64,000 bases of DNA from Cytobacillus kochii (GCF_020171845.1 NZ_JAIVAM010000009.1:1-64000), one strand, 5' to 3'. Counted from the first letter of the stretch, positions 18,041 through 27,886 are shown. A program made the numbers and translations. The notes: generated by a model not told the origin, from the sequence alone.

Positions 18041-18091
18041 GCTTATTTGTATGGAAAATACATAAGGCAAATGAAAGGTGGACTTAATTTA

Positions 18092-19132
18092 ATGACTATA
18101 AATGATACATTCCTTAAAGCGGCTCGAGGAGAAAAGACTGATTATGTGCCTGTGTGGTATATGAGACAAGCAGGCAGATCACAGCCGGAATATCGCGCAA
18201 TTAAGGAAAAATACTCTTTGTTCGAGATTACACATCAACCTGAATTATGCGCATATGTAACAAGACTTCCTGTAGAACAGTATAACAATGATGCCGCTAT
18301 TTTGTACAAGGATATCATGTCACCGCTTCCAAGTCTCGGTGTGAAAGTTGACATAAAACCTGGTGTGGGTCCAGTCATTGATGAACCAATTCGTTCGATG
18401 CAAGACGTTGAGAAGCTCGGCGAGATACATCCTGAAGAAGATGTTCCATATATTCTAGATACGATTAAGTTATTAACAAAAGAGCAATTAACTGTGCCGT
18501 TAATTGGTTTTACCGGTGCACCATTCACATTAGCGAGTTATATGATTGAAGGTGGACCTTCTAAAAATTATTATAAGACAAAAGCGTTTATGTATTCAGA
18601 ACCAAAAGCATGGTTTGCACTAATGGATAAATTAGGTGAAATGGCAATTACATACGTAAAAGCACAAATTAAAGCAGGTGCTAGTGCCATTCAAGTTTTT
18701 GATTCGTGGGTTGGTGCATTAAATGTAGAAGATTATCGTATTTATATTAAACCTGTCATGGAAAAAATCTTCTCTGGCTTGAAAGATGAAGGGGTACCAC
18801 TTATTATGTTCGGTGTTGGCGCGAGTCATTTAGCGAATGAATGGAATGACCTTCCAATTGATGTTGTAGGCCTTGATTGGAGGTTGCCAATTAGTGAAGC
18901 AAGGTCAAGAGGTATTTCAAAGACAGTGATGGGGAATTTAGAGCCAGCCTTGCTACTTGCTCCGTGGGAAGTAATTGAGAAAAAGGTCCGTACTATTCTT
19001 GATGAAGGAATGAGTCAACCCGGATATATTTTCAACTTAGGACATGGCGTCTTCCCAGAAGTCAATCCTGAGACATTAAAAAAACTCACATCGTTTATCC
19101 ACAGTTATTCTAAGGAACAATTTGGGAAATAA
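18092..19132 (+). CDS. hemE: Uroporphyrinogen decarboxylase HemE
   Basis: A 346-aa cytosolic enzyme that removes four carboxyl groups from uroporphyrinogen III to give coproporphyrinogen III. The diagnostic N-terminal [11 protein letters not shown] motif is at residues 20-30, followed by conserved [29 protein letters not shown] and [14 protein letters not shown]. The start chosen follows AAAGGTGG; the frame is open 15 codons upstream. hemH follows after 37 bases, so they are cotranscribed. Confidence 0.97.
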   Translation: MTINDTFLKAARGEKTDYVPVWYMRQAGRSQPEYRAIKEKYSLFEITHQPELCAYVTRLPVEQYNNDAAILYKDIMSPLPSLGVKVDIKPGVGPVIDEPIRSMQDVEKLGEIHPEEDVPYILDTIKLLTKEQLTVPLIGFTGAPFTLASYMIEGGPSKNYYKTKAFMYSEPKAWFALMDKLGEMAITYVKAQIKAGASAIQVFDSWVGALNVEDYRIYIKPVMEKIFSGLKDEGVPLIMFGVGASHLANEWNDLPIDVVGLDWRLPISEARSRGISKTVMGNLEPALLLAPWEVIEKKVRTILDEGMSQPGYIFNLGHGVFPEVNPETLKKLTSFIHSYSKEQFGK

Positions 19133-19169
19133 TAAAAGAAAAAGTAATCATTTTTAAAGAGGTGTAAGA

Positions 19170-20105
19170 ATGAATAAAGAAAAAATTGGTTTGTTAGTAA
19201 TGGCTTATGGAACACCTTATAAAGAAGAAGATATTGAACGTTACTACACACATATTAGACATGGTAGAACTCCATCGGAAGAGATGTTAGAAGATCTAAA
19301 GAGTCGCTATAAAGCGATTGGAGGAATATCGCCATTAGCAAAAATAACTGAGAATCAAGCGCTATCACTTCAAGAGCATTTAAATCAAATTCAAGATCAA
19401 TTTGAGTTTAAAGCTTATATCGGATTAAAGCATATAGAACCATTCGTTGAAGATGCAGTTCAACAAATGCATGATGATGGGATTACTAAAGCTGTCAGTC
19501 TTGTTCTTGCACCACATTATTCTACTTTTAGCATTAAATCTTATAATGGACGAGCAGAAGATAAAGCTCAGACGCTTGGCGGTCCAACTATTTACTCAGT
19601 CGATAGTTGGTATAAGGAACCGAAATTTATTCAATTTTGGGCAGATGGTGTGAAGAAGCAAATTGCTAAAATGTCAAGTGAAGAAAGAGATCAATATATT
19701 TTAATTGTCTCTGCACATAGCTTACCAGAAAAGATTAAAGAATATGGTGATCCATATCCTGAACAACTACAAGAAACAGCTGAGTTAATTGCTAAAGAAG
19801 CTGGCGTTCGTGAATTTGCTGTCGGTTGGCAAAGCGAAGGAAATACACCTGACCCATGGCTAGGACCTGATGTGCAGGATTTAACAAGAGATTTACATGC
19901 AAAAAAAGGCTATAAAGCATTTATTTATGCACCAGTCGGTTTTGTCGCTGATCATTTAGAAGTCTTATATGATAATGACTATGAATGTAAGGTGGTTACA
20001 GATGAAATAGGAGCTGCCTACTATCGTCCAGAAATGCCAAATAGTCATCCAGCGTTTATTGATTCTTTAGCAACAGTTGTCTTAGACAGAATGAAAAATA
20101 AGTAA
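19170..20105 (+). CDS. hemH: Ferrochelatase HemH (coproporphyrin ferrochelatase, CpfC)
   Basis: A 311-aa enzyme inserting iron into the porphyrin ring; in Firmicutes the physiological substrate is coproporphyrin III. Visible motifs: [20 protein letters not shown], the metal-site SAHSLPEK (around residue 181), [16 protein letters not shown], and [16 protein letters not shown] with the conserved glutamate. The length equals the B. subtilis enzyme (310 aa). AAAGAGGTG precedes the ATG. hemY (cgoX), which follows hemH in B. subtilis, is not present here; a TetR gene follows the terminator instead. Confidence 0.97.
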   Translation: MNKEKIGLLVMAYGTPYKEEDIERYYTHIRHGRTPSEEMLEDLKSRYKAIGGISPLAKITENQALSLQEHLNQIQDQFEFKAYIGLKHIEPFVEDAVQQMHDDGITKAVSLVLAPHYSTFSIKSYNGRAEDKAQTLGGPTIYSVDSWYKEPKFIQFWADGVKKQIAKMSSEERDQYILIVSAHSLPEKIKEYGDPYPEQLQETAELIAKEAGVREFAVGWQSEGNTPDPWLGPDVQDLTRDLHAKKGYKAFIYAPVGFVADHLEVLYDNDYECKVVTDEIGAAYYRPEMPNSHPAFIDSLATVVLDRMKNK

Positions 20106-20116
20106 TGAGTTGATTG

Positions 20117-20160
20117 CAACCGCTTTTTTTATTTTCATAAAGGAGCGGTTACTTTTTTTA
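20117..20160 (+). terminator. Terminator after hemH
   Basis: AACCGCT pairs with AGCGGTT around a 19-base T-rich loop and is followed by T7. It ends hemEH. Confidence 0.75.
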
Positions 20161-20209
20161 GGATTTTTTGACAATGTGAACAGTTTGGTCATAGAGAGGG
20201 GAGAAGTAG

Positions 20210-20788
20210 ATGGCCGTTGACCGTAAACAATTAATTATTCAAGCTGCCACAAAATCATTTTCTCTTTTTGGCTATAAAGCTACAACAATGGAACAGGTAG
20301 CCAAAATCGCTAATGTAGGAAAAGGGACAATATACACTTTCTTTAAAAATAAAGAAGAATTATTCGATGAAATTATTACGGCACTTATTAGAGAAATGAA
20401 AATAGAGGCAGAGCAGGTTTTGTCATCGGATTTATCATTACAAGAAAATTTACATTTAGCTCTATATCGTATTTTGGAATATAGACTAGAGCATCAATTA
20501 ACAATTAAGCTGTTCCAAGAGGGAAAAGAAATGGGGACCACTGCAGTTATAGAGATGACGAACAAAATAGAAAGAGAAATCATTTCTTATATAGGAGAAA
20601 AGGTAAAAACATTAGGTATTGATAAAGGAGAAATAGAACCGTGCGACCCTGAATTGACTGCCTTTATTATGTTAAAGTTATACATATCACTCATTTTTGA
20701 TTGGGAAAGACAGCATGCTCCACTTTCGAAAAGTGAAATCGCTGAGCTTATGGAAAGGTATGTGTTTAAAGGGCTTATAAAATCATGA
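20210..20788 (+). CDS. yhgD: TetR/AcrR family transcriptional regulator (YhgD-like)
   Basis: A 192-aa one-domain regulator with an N-terminal TetR helix-turn-helix (residues about 10-56: IIQAATKSFSLFGYKATTMEQVAKIANVGKGTIYTFFKNKEELF, a near-consensus TetR segment) and an all-helical ligand-binding C-terminus. Position after hemH corresponds to yhgD of B. subtilis, but there yhgD is followed by yhgE, which is absent here. GAGAGGGGAG precedes the ATG. The ligand is unknown. Confidence 0.8.
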   Translation: MAVDRKQLIIQAATKSFSLFGYKATTMEQVAKIANVGKGTIYTFFKNKEELFDEIITALIREMKIEAEQVLSSDLSLQENLHLALYRILEYRLEHQLTIKLFQEGKEMGTTAVIEMTNKIEREIISYIGEKVKTLGIDKGEIEPCDPELTAFIMLKLYISLIFDWERQHAPLSKSEIAELMERYVFKGLIKS

Positions 20789-20811
20789 ATGTAGAATGGA
20801 ATCATCATCAA

Positions 20812-20847
20812 ATCAGCTCGCACATCAAGTGTGGGCTGGTTTTTTGT
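20812..20847 (+). terminator. Terminator after the TetR gene
   Basis: CAGCTCGCACA pairs with TGTGGGCTG around a short loop, then T6. Confidence 0.8.
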
Positions 20848-21438
20848 TTCTAATAAAGTGATTTTAGATAACAGTTATTTGCATCGTGTTAATTTAAAAG
20901 GTAAATCTAAGCAGCGGTAAAATATTGTGAGAATTAGCTTACTCTAGCAAAACCAATCTTCACTCAGCGGGTAAAAGGGTCCTGCCTTAAATATGTCATT
21001 CTGTTTGAATAACACAAATGATGCCGAGCAAATAGAGTTTGCAAGTCACTCAAAATCGGAAATTGGAAATGAGAGCTGAGCAAAGGTGATTTGCCTCTCA
21101 CTCAGATCAAAAACAGGAAAAGAAATGGCAAGCTGAGATTTTTCTTAACAGTATTTATTCTTTTCACACATGGATTCAAAAGTCATTCATTCTAGATGGA
21201 TCGTTGAATTCGGAGCATGCTCGTTACTACTATTCATTATCTGCAATTATTGTCTTCTTTTCTAAGTTACTATTATAGATTTGAGATGTTCTATTTTCCA
21301 TAAAAATGATTTACTCAAGTGGTGTCGACAGGATGCCACAAGATGTTGAATTGGGAGTAAAACAAAAAGAAGACTTGCTAAGGGGAGCACGCCTTCTTCT
21401 TCCAATGTTATATATTTAAGGGATGGGAAACTAGCATT
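20848..21438. other. Gene-free stretch with repeat units
   Basis: No ORF with a ribosome binding site is visible on either strand. The only structure seen is the repeat array at 21023-21138, listed separately. A short A/G-rich hairpin-like sequence near the right end (AGAAG...CTTCT, about 21369-21400) lies past the yhfH stop and may terminate yhfH on the minus strand. Confidence 0.6.
21023..21138 (+). repeat. Tandem 52-57 bp intergenic repeat (two units plus a partial third)
   Basis: Units begin GC(C/T)GAGCAAA at 21023, 21075 and (partial, GCTGAG) 21132. Within a unit the order is GCYGAGCAAA, then TTTGC, then TCACTCA, then an A/G-rich GGAAA stretch. The same unit recurs once near 33804-33875 (TCACTCA ... 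GGAAATGAGAGCTGGGCAAA). The four are imperfect but collinear, so they are copies of one dispersed intergenic element. No coding potential is seen. Confidence 0.6.
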
Positions 21439-21573
21439 CTACAAATCTGAGACACCTAAACAATGGTCACACTTATTACCGTAACATTCATGTTGCTCTT
21501 CGATGGACTTCCCGCATTCAGTACATTGCTTTTGTGGAAGATTCCTAAAGAAATCTAAAATGTTTTGAACCAT
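21439..21573 (-). CDS. yhfH: YhfH family small zinc-ribbon-like protein, 44 aa
   Basis: A 44-aa protein, MVQNILDFFRNLPQKQCTEC followed by GKSIEEQHECYGNKCDHC. Cysteines C17, C20, C30, C35 and C38 (CxxC ... C ... CxxC) indicate metal binding. The length and cysteine pattern match YhfH, which in B. subtilis is beside yhfI as here. GGAGG is present 8 bases before the ATG. Function unknown. Confidence 0.85.
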   Translation of the reverse strand: MVQNILDFFRNLPQKQCTECGKSIEEQHECYGNKCDHCLGVSDL

Positions 21574-21731
21574 GGTTGAAGCCTCCTAATCGTTAATTGA
21601 ATTGTTTTGATATTTACATTGTATTATAACAGTTTAATATAGTCAACAACTGTTTCAATACAAATTAGAAAAAATGAAAAAATGGGCATAATTTAGTATA
21701 GTTAGAGATGAATCAAAAGGAGGGAAATGCA

Positions 21732-22466
21732 ATGAAATTAACGGTTATAGGTGCATGTGGAGGTTATCCAAAAGTGGGAGAAGCAACTGCTGGGTATTTA
21801 TTAGAGCATGATGATTTTACATTATTAATTGACTGTGGAAGTGCTGTTTTATCCAAAATGCAAGAGATTAAACAACCAGAGGAGTTAGACGCAGTCATAC
21901 TTTCCCACTACCACCCAGATCATCATGCTGATATAGGTGTACTTCAACACGCTCGATTAATTCAAGGATACTTAGGAAAAAAAACAAGTATTTTACCGAT
22001 TTATGGGCATGATGAAAATGAATATGAATTCCAAAAATTAAATTATAAAAATATCTCAGAAGGTGTACCTATTAAAGAAAGCCTACCATTAACAGTTGGC
22101 CCCTTTACAATTACTTTTCAACGGACCAACCACCCTGTATTATGCTATGCGATGCGCATAAAAGTAGATAATAAAGTAATTGTATATACAGGTGATACTT
22201 CATATAAAGAAGAGTTAGAAGGATTCGCTCATAAAGCAGATATACTTCTATGTGAGTGTAATTTTTATGGACATCAAGAAGGTAAAAATGCGGGACATAT
22301 GAATAGCTATGATGCTGGTCGGTTAGCACAAATAGCCAAAGTGAAGCATCTTCTATTAACCCATTTGCCCCATTATGGTAATATAGAATCGTTAAAGGAT
22401 GAAGCTTTAACAGAGTACAACGGACCGATTAGTCTAGCCGCTTTTGGCATGACTTTTGAAATTTAA
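21732..22466 (+). CDS. yhfI: Metallo-beta-lactamase-fold hydrolase YhfI
   Basis: A 244-aa protein of the metallo-beta-lactamase superfamily, closest in layout to RNase Z-like/YhfI hydrolases. The metal motif is SHYHPDHHAD (H59, H61, D63, H64). Later ligands are visible in TNHPVLCYAM, VYTGDTSYKEEL and the closing LLTHL. It is cytoplasmic and its substrate is unknown. AAGGAGGG precedes the ATG; the frame is open 8 codons upstream. Its stop is 13 bases before lplJ, so the two are probably cotranscribed. Confidence 0.88.
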   Translation: MKLTVIGACGGYPKVGEATAGYLLEHDDFTLLIDCGSAVLSKMQEIKQPEELDAVILSHYHPDHHADIGVLQHARLIQGYLGKKTSILPIYGHDENEYEFQKLNYKNISEGVPIKESLPLTVGPFTITFQRTNHPVLCYAMRIKVDNKVIVYTGDTSYKEELEGFAHKADILLCECNFYGHQEGKNAGHMNSYDAGRLAQIAKVKHLLLTHLPHYGNIESLKDEALTEYNGPISLAAFGMTFEI

Positions 22467-22479
22467 AGGAGTGGGTACC

Positions 22480-23466
22480 ATGAAATTTATAGATAATCAA
22501 GGAATTACAGATCCTCGCATTAATTTAGCTATTGAAGAATATGCGTTGAAGAATTTAGATATTAATGAATCATATCTATTGTTCTACATAAATAAACCAT
22601 CAATCATCATTGGTAAAAACCAAAATACGATTGAAGAAATCAATACAGAATACGTTGAAAAAAATGGATTGCATGTAGTGCGCCGTTTATCTGGTGGCGG
22701 TGCTGTATACCATGATCTTGGTAATTTAAACTTTAGTTTCATCACAAAGGATGATGGCGAAAGCTTTCATAATTTCTTGAAATTCACTGAACCAGTGATT
22801 ACTGCTCTAAACAAGTTAGGTGTAAATGCAGAATTAAGCGGTAGAAATGATTTGACAGTAGAAGGGAGAAAAATTTCTGGAAATGCGCAGTTCTCCACAA
22901 AAGGGAGAATGTTTAGTCATGGAACATTAATGCTCGATTCAGAAATCGAAAATGTTGTCTCTGCACTTAAAGTGAAAAAGGATAAGATTGAATCAAAAGG
23001 AATCAAATCTATTCGCAGCCGAGTAGCAAACATCTCAGAATTTTTAACGGAAAAAATTTCTATTGAAGAATTTAGACAATTAATTTTACAGCATATCTTT
23101 GAAGGTAGTGAAGTAAGTGAATATCGCCTAACAGAAAAAGACTGGGAAGAAATTCACAAAATCTCAGAACAAAGATATCAAAATTGGGAGTGGAACTATG
23201 GCAAGTCACCAAAATTTGATTATGAGCATTCTAAAAGATTCCCAGTAGGTTCTATTGACATTAGACTGAATGTAACAAAAGGACAAATTACTGAATGTAA
23301 AATTTACGGTGATTTCTTTGGTGTCGGAGATGTAACCGATATTGAAGAAAAATTAGAAGGCATCCGCTATGAAAAAAGTGAAATTGAAAAGGCGCTAGCT
23401 GGTATAAATATAAAACATTATTTCGGTAATATCACAATAGAAGACTTTGTGAATTTAGTATATTAA
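22480..23466 (+). CDS. lplJ: Lipoate-protein ligase LplJ
   Basis: A 328-aa enzyme that activates free lipoate with ATP and attaches it to lipoyl domains of 2-oxoacid dehydrogenases and the glycine cleavage H protein. Motifs: RRLSGGGAVYHDLGNLNFSF at about 69-88 and GRNDLTVEGRKISGNAQ with catalytic K131, plus the C-terminal accessory domain (residues about 245-328). AAAGGAGTGGG precedes the ATG. Position next to yhfI matches B. subtilis. Confidence 0.95.
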   Translation: MKFIDNQGITDPRINLAIEEYALKNLDINESYLLFYINKPSIIIGKNQNTIEEINTEYVEKNGLHVVRRLSGGGAVYHDLGNLNFSFITKDDGESFHNFLKFTEPVITALNKLGVNAELSGRNDLTVEGRKISGNAQFSTKGRMFSHGTLMLDSEIENVVSALKVKKDKIESKGIKSIRSRVANISEFLTEKISIEEFRQLILQHIFEGSEVSEYRLTEKDWEEIHKISEQRYQNWEWNYGKSPKFDYEHSKRFPVGSIDIRLNVTKGQITECKIYGDFFGVGDVTDIEEKLEGIRYEKSEIEKALAGINIKHYFGNITIEDFVNLVY

Positions 23467-23491
23467 AGCTGTATCAGTCTGTGAATACTAA

Positions 23492-23545
23492 GGCATGAAA
23501 GTATTTTCACCGTTAAGGATGAAGAACTTTTATGCTTTTTTATTT
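23492..23545 (+). terminator. Terminator after lplJ
   Basis: GCATGAAAGT pairs with ACTTTTATGC (one G-T pair), then T6. Confidence 0.65.
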
Positions 23546-23642
23546 TATTAATAAAGAAAAAAATAGTGTAGATCTTAGTAGACTACTTGAATCCTGAAAT
23601 TTCTTTTAATATAATAAATTTAGAAAATTTATATTATAAAAA

Positions 23643-23660
23643 TGAATGACTATTCATTCA
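23643..23660 (+). promoter_or_regulatory. FadR-type operator upstream of lcfB
   Basis: TGAATGACTATTCATTCA consists of perfect TGAATGA / TCATTCA arms and matches the Bacillus FadR (YsiA) operator pattern TGAATGANTANTCATTCA at every fixed position. It lies 16 bases before the lcfB start, where FadR binding would block transcription until long-chain acyl-CoA appears. Confidence 0.85.
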
Positions 23661-23676
23661 GGAAAGAGGGAGAAAC

Positions 23677-25236
23677 TTGAATTTAACAAGTCAGCTTCAC
23701 AAGATTGCCTTAGAAAATGGGGAAAAAAATGCGTATTATTTTATGGATCAAGCAAGTACATACGCTGAGCTCGATGAACAAGTAACAAGGTTTGCATCAG
23801 GACTTTCGTCATTAGGTATAAAGGAAGGCGATCATATTGCCTTGCTACTTGGTAATTCGCCGCATTTTGTTATTAGTTTATATGGTGCGTTAAAGCTAGG
23901 GGCAAAGGTAATACCGATAAACCCTATCTATACGCCTGAAGAAATTGGCTATATTTTAAAAGATGGCGATGTAAAAGCGGTGATTATGCTTGAGCAATTA
24001 TTACCATTAGCAGAAAAAATGCATCATTTATTAACAGATATTAAGCATTATATTGTCTGCGAAACCGGTCAAACAAGTGGACTTCCAGCTCTGAGAGATA
24101 AGTCGGTATTTCCTAAATTGAAATCGTTTTCAGAGCTTGTTTCCAATGGGGATGTAACATTTGCTGATGCAGATGTGACACCCGATGATGTCGCGATTAT
24201 ACTCTATACATCAGGAACAACAGGCAAACCTAAAGGAGCCATGTTAACTCATCGTAACCTGTATAGTAATGCGAGTGATGTCGCGGACTATTTGCAAATT
24301 AATGAACGTGACACGGTGATTACAACCTTACCTATGTTTCACGTGTTTTGCTTAACGGTTGCTTTGAATGCACCCCTAATAAGTGGAGCAACGATCTTAA
24401 TAGACCCTAAATTTAGTCCGAAAGAAATTTTCCGTTTAGCGGAAAAATACAAGCCAACTGTTTTTGCCGGCGTTCCTACAATGTATAATTTTCTTTATCA
24501 ATATCCTGAAGGCAACCCTGATGTCTTCCAATCTATGAGATTATGTATTTCTGGAGGTGCTTCACTTCCTGTTGCATTGTTAGAAAATTTCGAGAAGAAA
24601 TTCAATGTGGTTATTTCTGAAGGTTATGGCTTATCAGAAGCTTCTCCGGTCACATGCTTTAACCCACTAGATCGTCCACGGAAACCGGGGTCGATTGGCA
24701 CATCTATTATTCATGTTGAAAATAAAGTAGTTAATGAATTAGGAGAAGAGGTCGCTGTAGGTGAAGTAGGGGAGCTTGTTGTGAAAGGCCCTAACGTTAT
24801 GAAAGGATATTACAAAATGCCTGAAGAAACAGCTGCCTGTTTAAAGGAAGGTTGGTTATATACAGGTGACCTAGCTAAGAAGGACGAAGAAGGATACTTC
24901 TACATTGTTGACCGTAAGAAAGATATGATAATTGTTGGCGGCTATAATGTGTATCCAAGGGAAGTAGAAGAGGTTTTTTATGACCATCCTGACATTGTTG
25001 AAGCGGCTGTTTTAGGTGTACCTGATCAGGATACAGGAGAAAAAGTTTTAGCCTATATTGTACCTAAAACTGAAAATTTAACGGAGGCACATTTATTGGC
25101 GTATTGTAAAGAAAAGTTAGCTAAATACAAAATCCCTTCCTCTATAGAATTTTTAGAAGAATTGCCGAAGAATACAACAGGAAAGATACTGCGTCGTGCT
25201 CTAAAGAAAAAGGTCTTAGAAAATCAAGAAGCATAA
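23677..25236 (+). CDS. lcfB: Long-chain fatty-acid--CoA ligase LcfB
   Basis: A 519-aa AMP-forming acyl-CoA synthetase activating long-chain fatty acids for beta-oxidation. Motifs: P-loop-like [11 protein letters not shown] near residues 177-187, the adenylate motif [31 protein letters not shown], and the C-terminal catalytic lysine in [13 protein letters not shown]. The start is TTG after AAAGAGGGAG. The operator-like sequence just upstream suggests FadR control. Position after lplJ matches yhfL/lcfB of B. subtilis. Confidence 0.94.
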   Translation: MNLTSQLHKIALENGEKNAYYFMDQASTYAELDEQVTRFASGLSSLGIKEGDHIALLLGNSPHFVISLYGALKLGAKVIPINPIYTPEEIGYILKDGDVKAVIMLEQLLPLAEKMHHLLTDIKHYIVCETGQTSGLPALRDKSVFPKLKSFSELVSNGDVTFADADVTPDDVAIILYTSGTTGKPKGAMLTHRNLYSNASDVADYLQINERDTVITTLPMFHVFCLTVALNAPLISGATILIDPKFSPKEIFRLAEKYKPTVFAGVPTMYNFLYQYPEGNPDVFQSMRLCISGGASLPVALLENFEKKFNVVISEGYGLSEASPVTCFNPLDRPRKPGSIGTSIIHVENKVVNELGEEVAVGEVGELVVKGPNVMKGYYKMPEETAACLKEGWLYTGDLAKKDEEGYFYIVDRKKDMIIVGGYNVYPREVEEVFYDHPDIVEAAVLGVPDQDTGEKVLAYIVPKTENLTEAHLLAYCKEKLAKYKIPSSIEFLEELPKNTTGKILRRALKKKVLENQEA

Positions 25237-25301
25237 GTTAAAAAAACATGTTGACAAAAGATTCTAAATATTTTAGAGTTACTATATCAATTAAATAACC
25301 A

Positions 25302-25469
25302 CTATCTAGAGAGGTGGAGGGACTGGCCCTACGAAGCCTCGGCAACAGACTTAGCATCGCAAGTACTGTGCCAATTCCAGCAAGCTAGTATTTTAGCTTG
25401 AAAGATAGGAAGAGAATGAAATATTTATGAGCGTACGTTACCTCTTCCTTTTAGGAAGAGGTTTTTTTA
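25302..25469 (+). ncRNA. SAM riboswitch (S-box) 1 with terminator
   Basis: The class I S-box core is visible: AGAGAGGTGGAGGGACTGGC, then CC...GAAGCCTCGGCAACAG, GTGCCAATTCCAGCAAGC and CTTGAAAGATAGG closing the P1 helix. An intrinsic terminator CCTCTTCC-TTTTA-GGAAGAGG-T7 follows. The AGGAAGAG after P1 can pair with the terminator's 5' arm, giving the anti-terminator. TTGACA-N17-TAGAGT at 25251-25279 is a suitable promoter. Control: high SAM terminates, low SAM allows the monooxygenase-metQ transcript. Confidence 0.97.
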
Positions 25470-25569
25470 TGGCTGATTGGACCACCAAAAGCGATAAACA
25501 TTCTTAGCACAATTGATAAATACATTATTATGCTTCTTTTGTAGAAGCGTTAGAGGAGGTAATGGCAGT

Positions 25570-26967
25570 ATGAGTTATAAAAAACAAATGATATTGAATG
25601 CATTTGAAATGACAAGTGCAATGCACAATTCTCATGGGCTATGGAAGCATAAAGATTCCAAACGACATCGTGCCTATAAAGATATTAATTATTGGATGGA
25701 ATTAGCCAAAACACTCGAGAAGGGAAAATTCGATGCTGTCTTTTTTGCGGATGTATTAGGTGTTTATGATACGTATAAAGAAAGCAAAGAACCTTCAATT
25801 AATGATGGATTACAGTTTCCTGTTAATGATGGAGCGTTTGTCATCCCTGCTATGGCAGCAGTGACAGAGCATCTGTCATTTGCATTAACGGTGAGTACAA
25901 CATATGAGCCACCTTTTGGGCAGGCAAGACGATTTTCCACATTAGATCATTTGACAAAAGGAAGAGTGGCATGGAACATCGTTACTTCCTATCTTCCTAA
26001 TGCAGCAAGAAATTTTGGTTTCAAAGATATGATCAAACACGATAAGCGTTATGAAATTGCCGATGAATATATGGATGTCGTTTATAAACTGTGGGAATCA
26101 AGCTGGGAAGATGGAGCGGTGATAGAAGATACAGAACAAGGGGTATTAATCGACCGTAAGAAAATCCATGAAATTCACCATAAGGGAGAATATTTTGAAG
26201 TCGAAGGACCGCATTTAACAGAACCTTCACAACAAAGAACACCTGTTTTATATCAAGCAGGGACTTCTCCTAAAGGTCGTGCTTTTGCAGCAAAACATGC
26301 AGAATGTGTATTTGTAGGTGGGCCAACTCCTGAAAGAGTAAGACATTATACAGAGGATATTCGAAAACAAGCGGCTGAATATGGCAGAAACCCGGAAGAT
26401 ATTAAAATATTCACTTTCCTAACAGTCATTGTAGGTAAGACAACTGAAGAAGCGGAAGAGAAATTTGCTGAATACAACCAATTATGGAGTGCAGATGCAG
26501 CGAAAGCACAGTTTGGGGGCGCAAGCGGTTATAATGTTGCGGAATTTACAAAGGATGAGTTAGATAACCCATTTGAATTTAAAGCTACAGAGCATGGGCA
26601 TTATAAAGCTGCTTCATTAACGAAAGATGCGAAGAAAAAACTATCGATTAAAGAAGCGATTTCAAAATTAGAAGGATTAGATAGAGACAACATAATTGTC
26701 GGCAATCCATCAGAAGTAGCAGACCAAATTCAATATCAGTTTGAAGCCTCTGGGGTCGATGGTTTTAATTTAAATCATTTAGTAACGCCAGCAGATTTGG
26801 AAGATTTTATTGAGCTTGTTATTCCGATTCTACAAGAACGTGGTTTATATAAAAAGGAATACAAACAGGGTACGTTAAGAGAAAAGCTTTTTACTCACGG
26901 CTCGCCTCTTTTACCGAGTGGTCATCCAGGAAGTAAATTTCGTAAAGGCGAAAAAATAAACAATTAA
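25570..26967 (+). CDS. NtaA/SnaA/DszA family FMN-dependent monooxygenase 1
   Basis: A 465-aa bacterial luciferase-like (LLM) flavin monooxygenase of the NtaA/SnaA/SoxA/DszA type, using FMNH2 supplied by a separate reductase. Characteristic stretches: the N-terminal MILNAFEMTSAMHNSHGLWK, FDAVFFADVLGVYD, STLDHLTKGRVAWNIVTSY, the GTSPKGRAFAAKHAE segment, and a C-terminal VDGFNL...FIELVIPILQERGLYKKEY. Relatives oxidise organosulfur or aminopolycarboxylate substrates. S-box control suggests a sulfur compound here. GAGGAGG precedes the ATG; an overlapping ATG 8 bases earlier is out of frame. metQ follows after 17 bases. Confidence 0.9.
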   Translation: MSYKKQMILNAFEMTSAMHNSHGLWKHKDSKRHRAYKDINYWMELAKTLEKGKFDAVFFADVLGVYDTYKESKEPSINDGLQFPVNDGAFVIPAMAAVTEHLSFALTVSTTYEPPFGQARRFSTLDHLTKGRVAWNIVTSYLPNAARNFGFKDMIKHDKRYEIADEYMDVVYKLWESSWEDGAVIEDTEQGVLIDRKKIHEIHHKGEYFEVEGPHLTEPSQQRTPVLYQAGTSPKGRAFAAKHAECVFVGGPTPERVRHYTEDIRKQAAEYGRNPEDIKIFTFLTVIVGKTTEEAEEKFAEYNQLWSADAAKAQFGGASGYNVAEFTKDELDNPFEFKATEHGHYKAASLTKDAKKKLSIKEAISKLEGLDRDNIIVGNPSEVADQIQYQFEASGVDGFNLNHLVTPADLEDFIELVIPILQERGLYKKEYKQGTLREKLFTHGSPLLPSGHPGSKFRKGEKINN

Positions 26968-26984
26968 AATAAGAGGTGAAGGGT

Positions 26985-27800
26985 ATGAGAAAAGTTTGGT
27001 TACTATTTTTTGTACTGATTTGTTGCACTGTTTTAAGTGCATGTGGGGCATCAGGTTCATCCGGCGAAGAAAAGAAAGAGATGGTATTAGGGGCGACAGT
27101 TCCTTATAGTGATATGCTTAAGCAAGGTGTAGCACCACTACTTGAGGAAAAAGGGTACAAAGTAGAAGTAAAGGAATTTAATGATTATGTTCAACCGAAT
27201 ATTGCTTTAGATAGTGGAGATTTGGATGGTAATTTATTTCAACATAAAGTGTACTTAGAGAATTTTAACACTGAAAAAGGGATGGATCTAGTAGATATTA
27301 TTTCTGTTCCTACAGCTCCAATTGGTATTTATTCAGAAAAATTCAACTCCCTTGAAGAAGTGAAAGATGGCAGCACGATGGCCATTGCTAATGATCCTAC
27401 AAATTTAGCGAGAGGATTAACAGTTGCGCGTGATGCTGGTTTAATAGAATTGAAAGATGATATAAACCCAGTCAATGCAACAGTTAATGATGTATTATCT
27501 AACCCGAAAAATTTGAAATTCCATGAAGTAGATGCAGCCCAACTGCCAAGGTCTCTTGAATCAGTTGATCTTGCTGCTGTTAATGGTAACTTTGCGGTTG
27601 CTGCAGGATTAGATTTAACAACAGCCATTTATCGTGATCAAATTCCTGAGGAAATCCAAAATAGAATTGTTGTACGTAAAGAAGATAAAGACGCCCAAAT
27701 GGCAAAGGATATTATTGAAGCCATAGAGTCGGAGGAATTTGCAAAAGTAATTGAAGAAAACTTTAAAGGTTTTCATAAGCCAGAATGGATGGGCGAATGA
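26985..27800 (+). CDS. metQ: MetQ-like substrate-binding lipoprotein
   Basis: A 271-aa exported lipoprotein (lipobox LSAC, C20) of the NlpA/MetQ family, which binds methionine or related compounds for a MetNIQ ABC importer. The family pattern is clear: VLGATVPYSDMLKQGVAPLLEEKGYKVEVKEFNDYVQPN, LDGNLFQHKVYLENF, ANDPTNLARGL, and VDLAAVNGNFAVAAGL. No metN or metI gene is next to it, so it either feeds a MetNI pair encoded elsewhere or brings in the sulfur substrate of the preceding monooxygenase. AAGAGGTGAAGG precedes the ATG. The following S-box closes the unit. Confidence 0.88.
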   Translation: MRKVWLLFFVLICCTVLSACGASGSSGEEKKEMVLGATVPYSDMLKQGVAPLLEEKGYKVEVKEFNDYVQPNIALDSGDLDGNLFQHKVYLENFNTEKGMDLVDIISVPTAPIGIYSEKFNSLEEVKDGSTMAIANDPTNLARGLTVARDAGLIELKDDINPVNATVNDVLSNPKNLKFHEVDAAQLPRSLESVDLAAVNGNFAVAAGLDLTTAIYRDQIPEEIQNRIVVRKEDKDAQMAKDIIEAIESEEFAKVIEENFKGFHKPEWMGE

Positions 27801-27886
27801 GTAAATCATCTTAATTTTTAAAAAAATAATTGACAAATATTGATAAATATTATAGAGTAAATCATATAAAATTTAATATGATTTTT

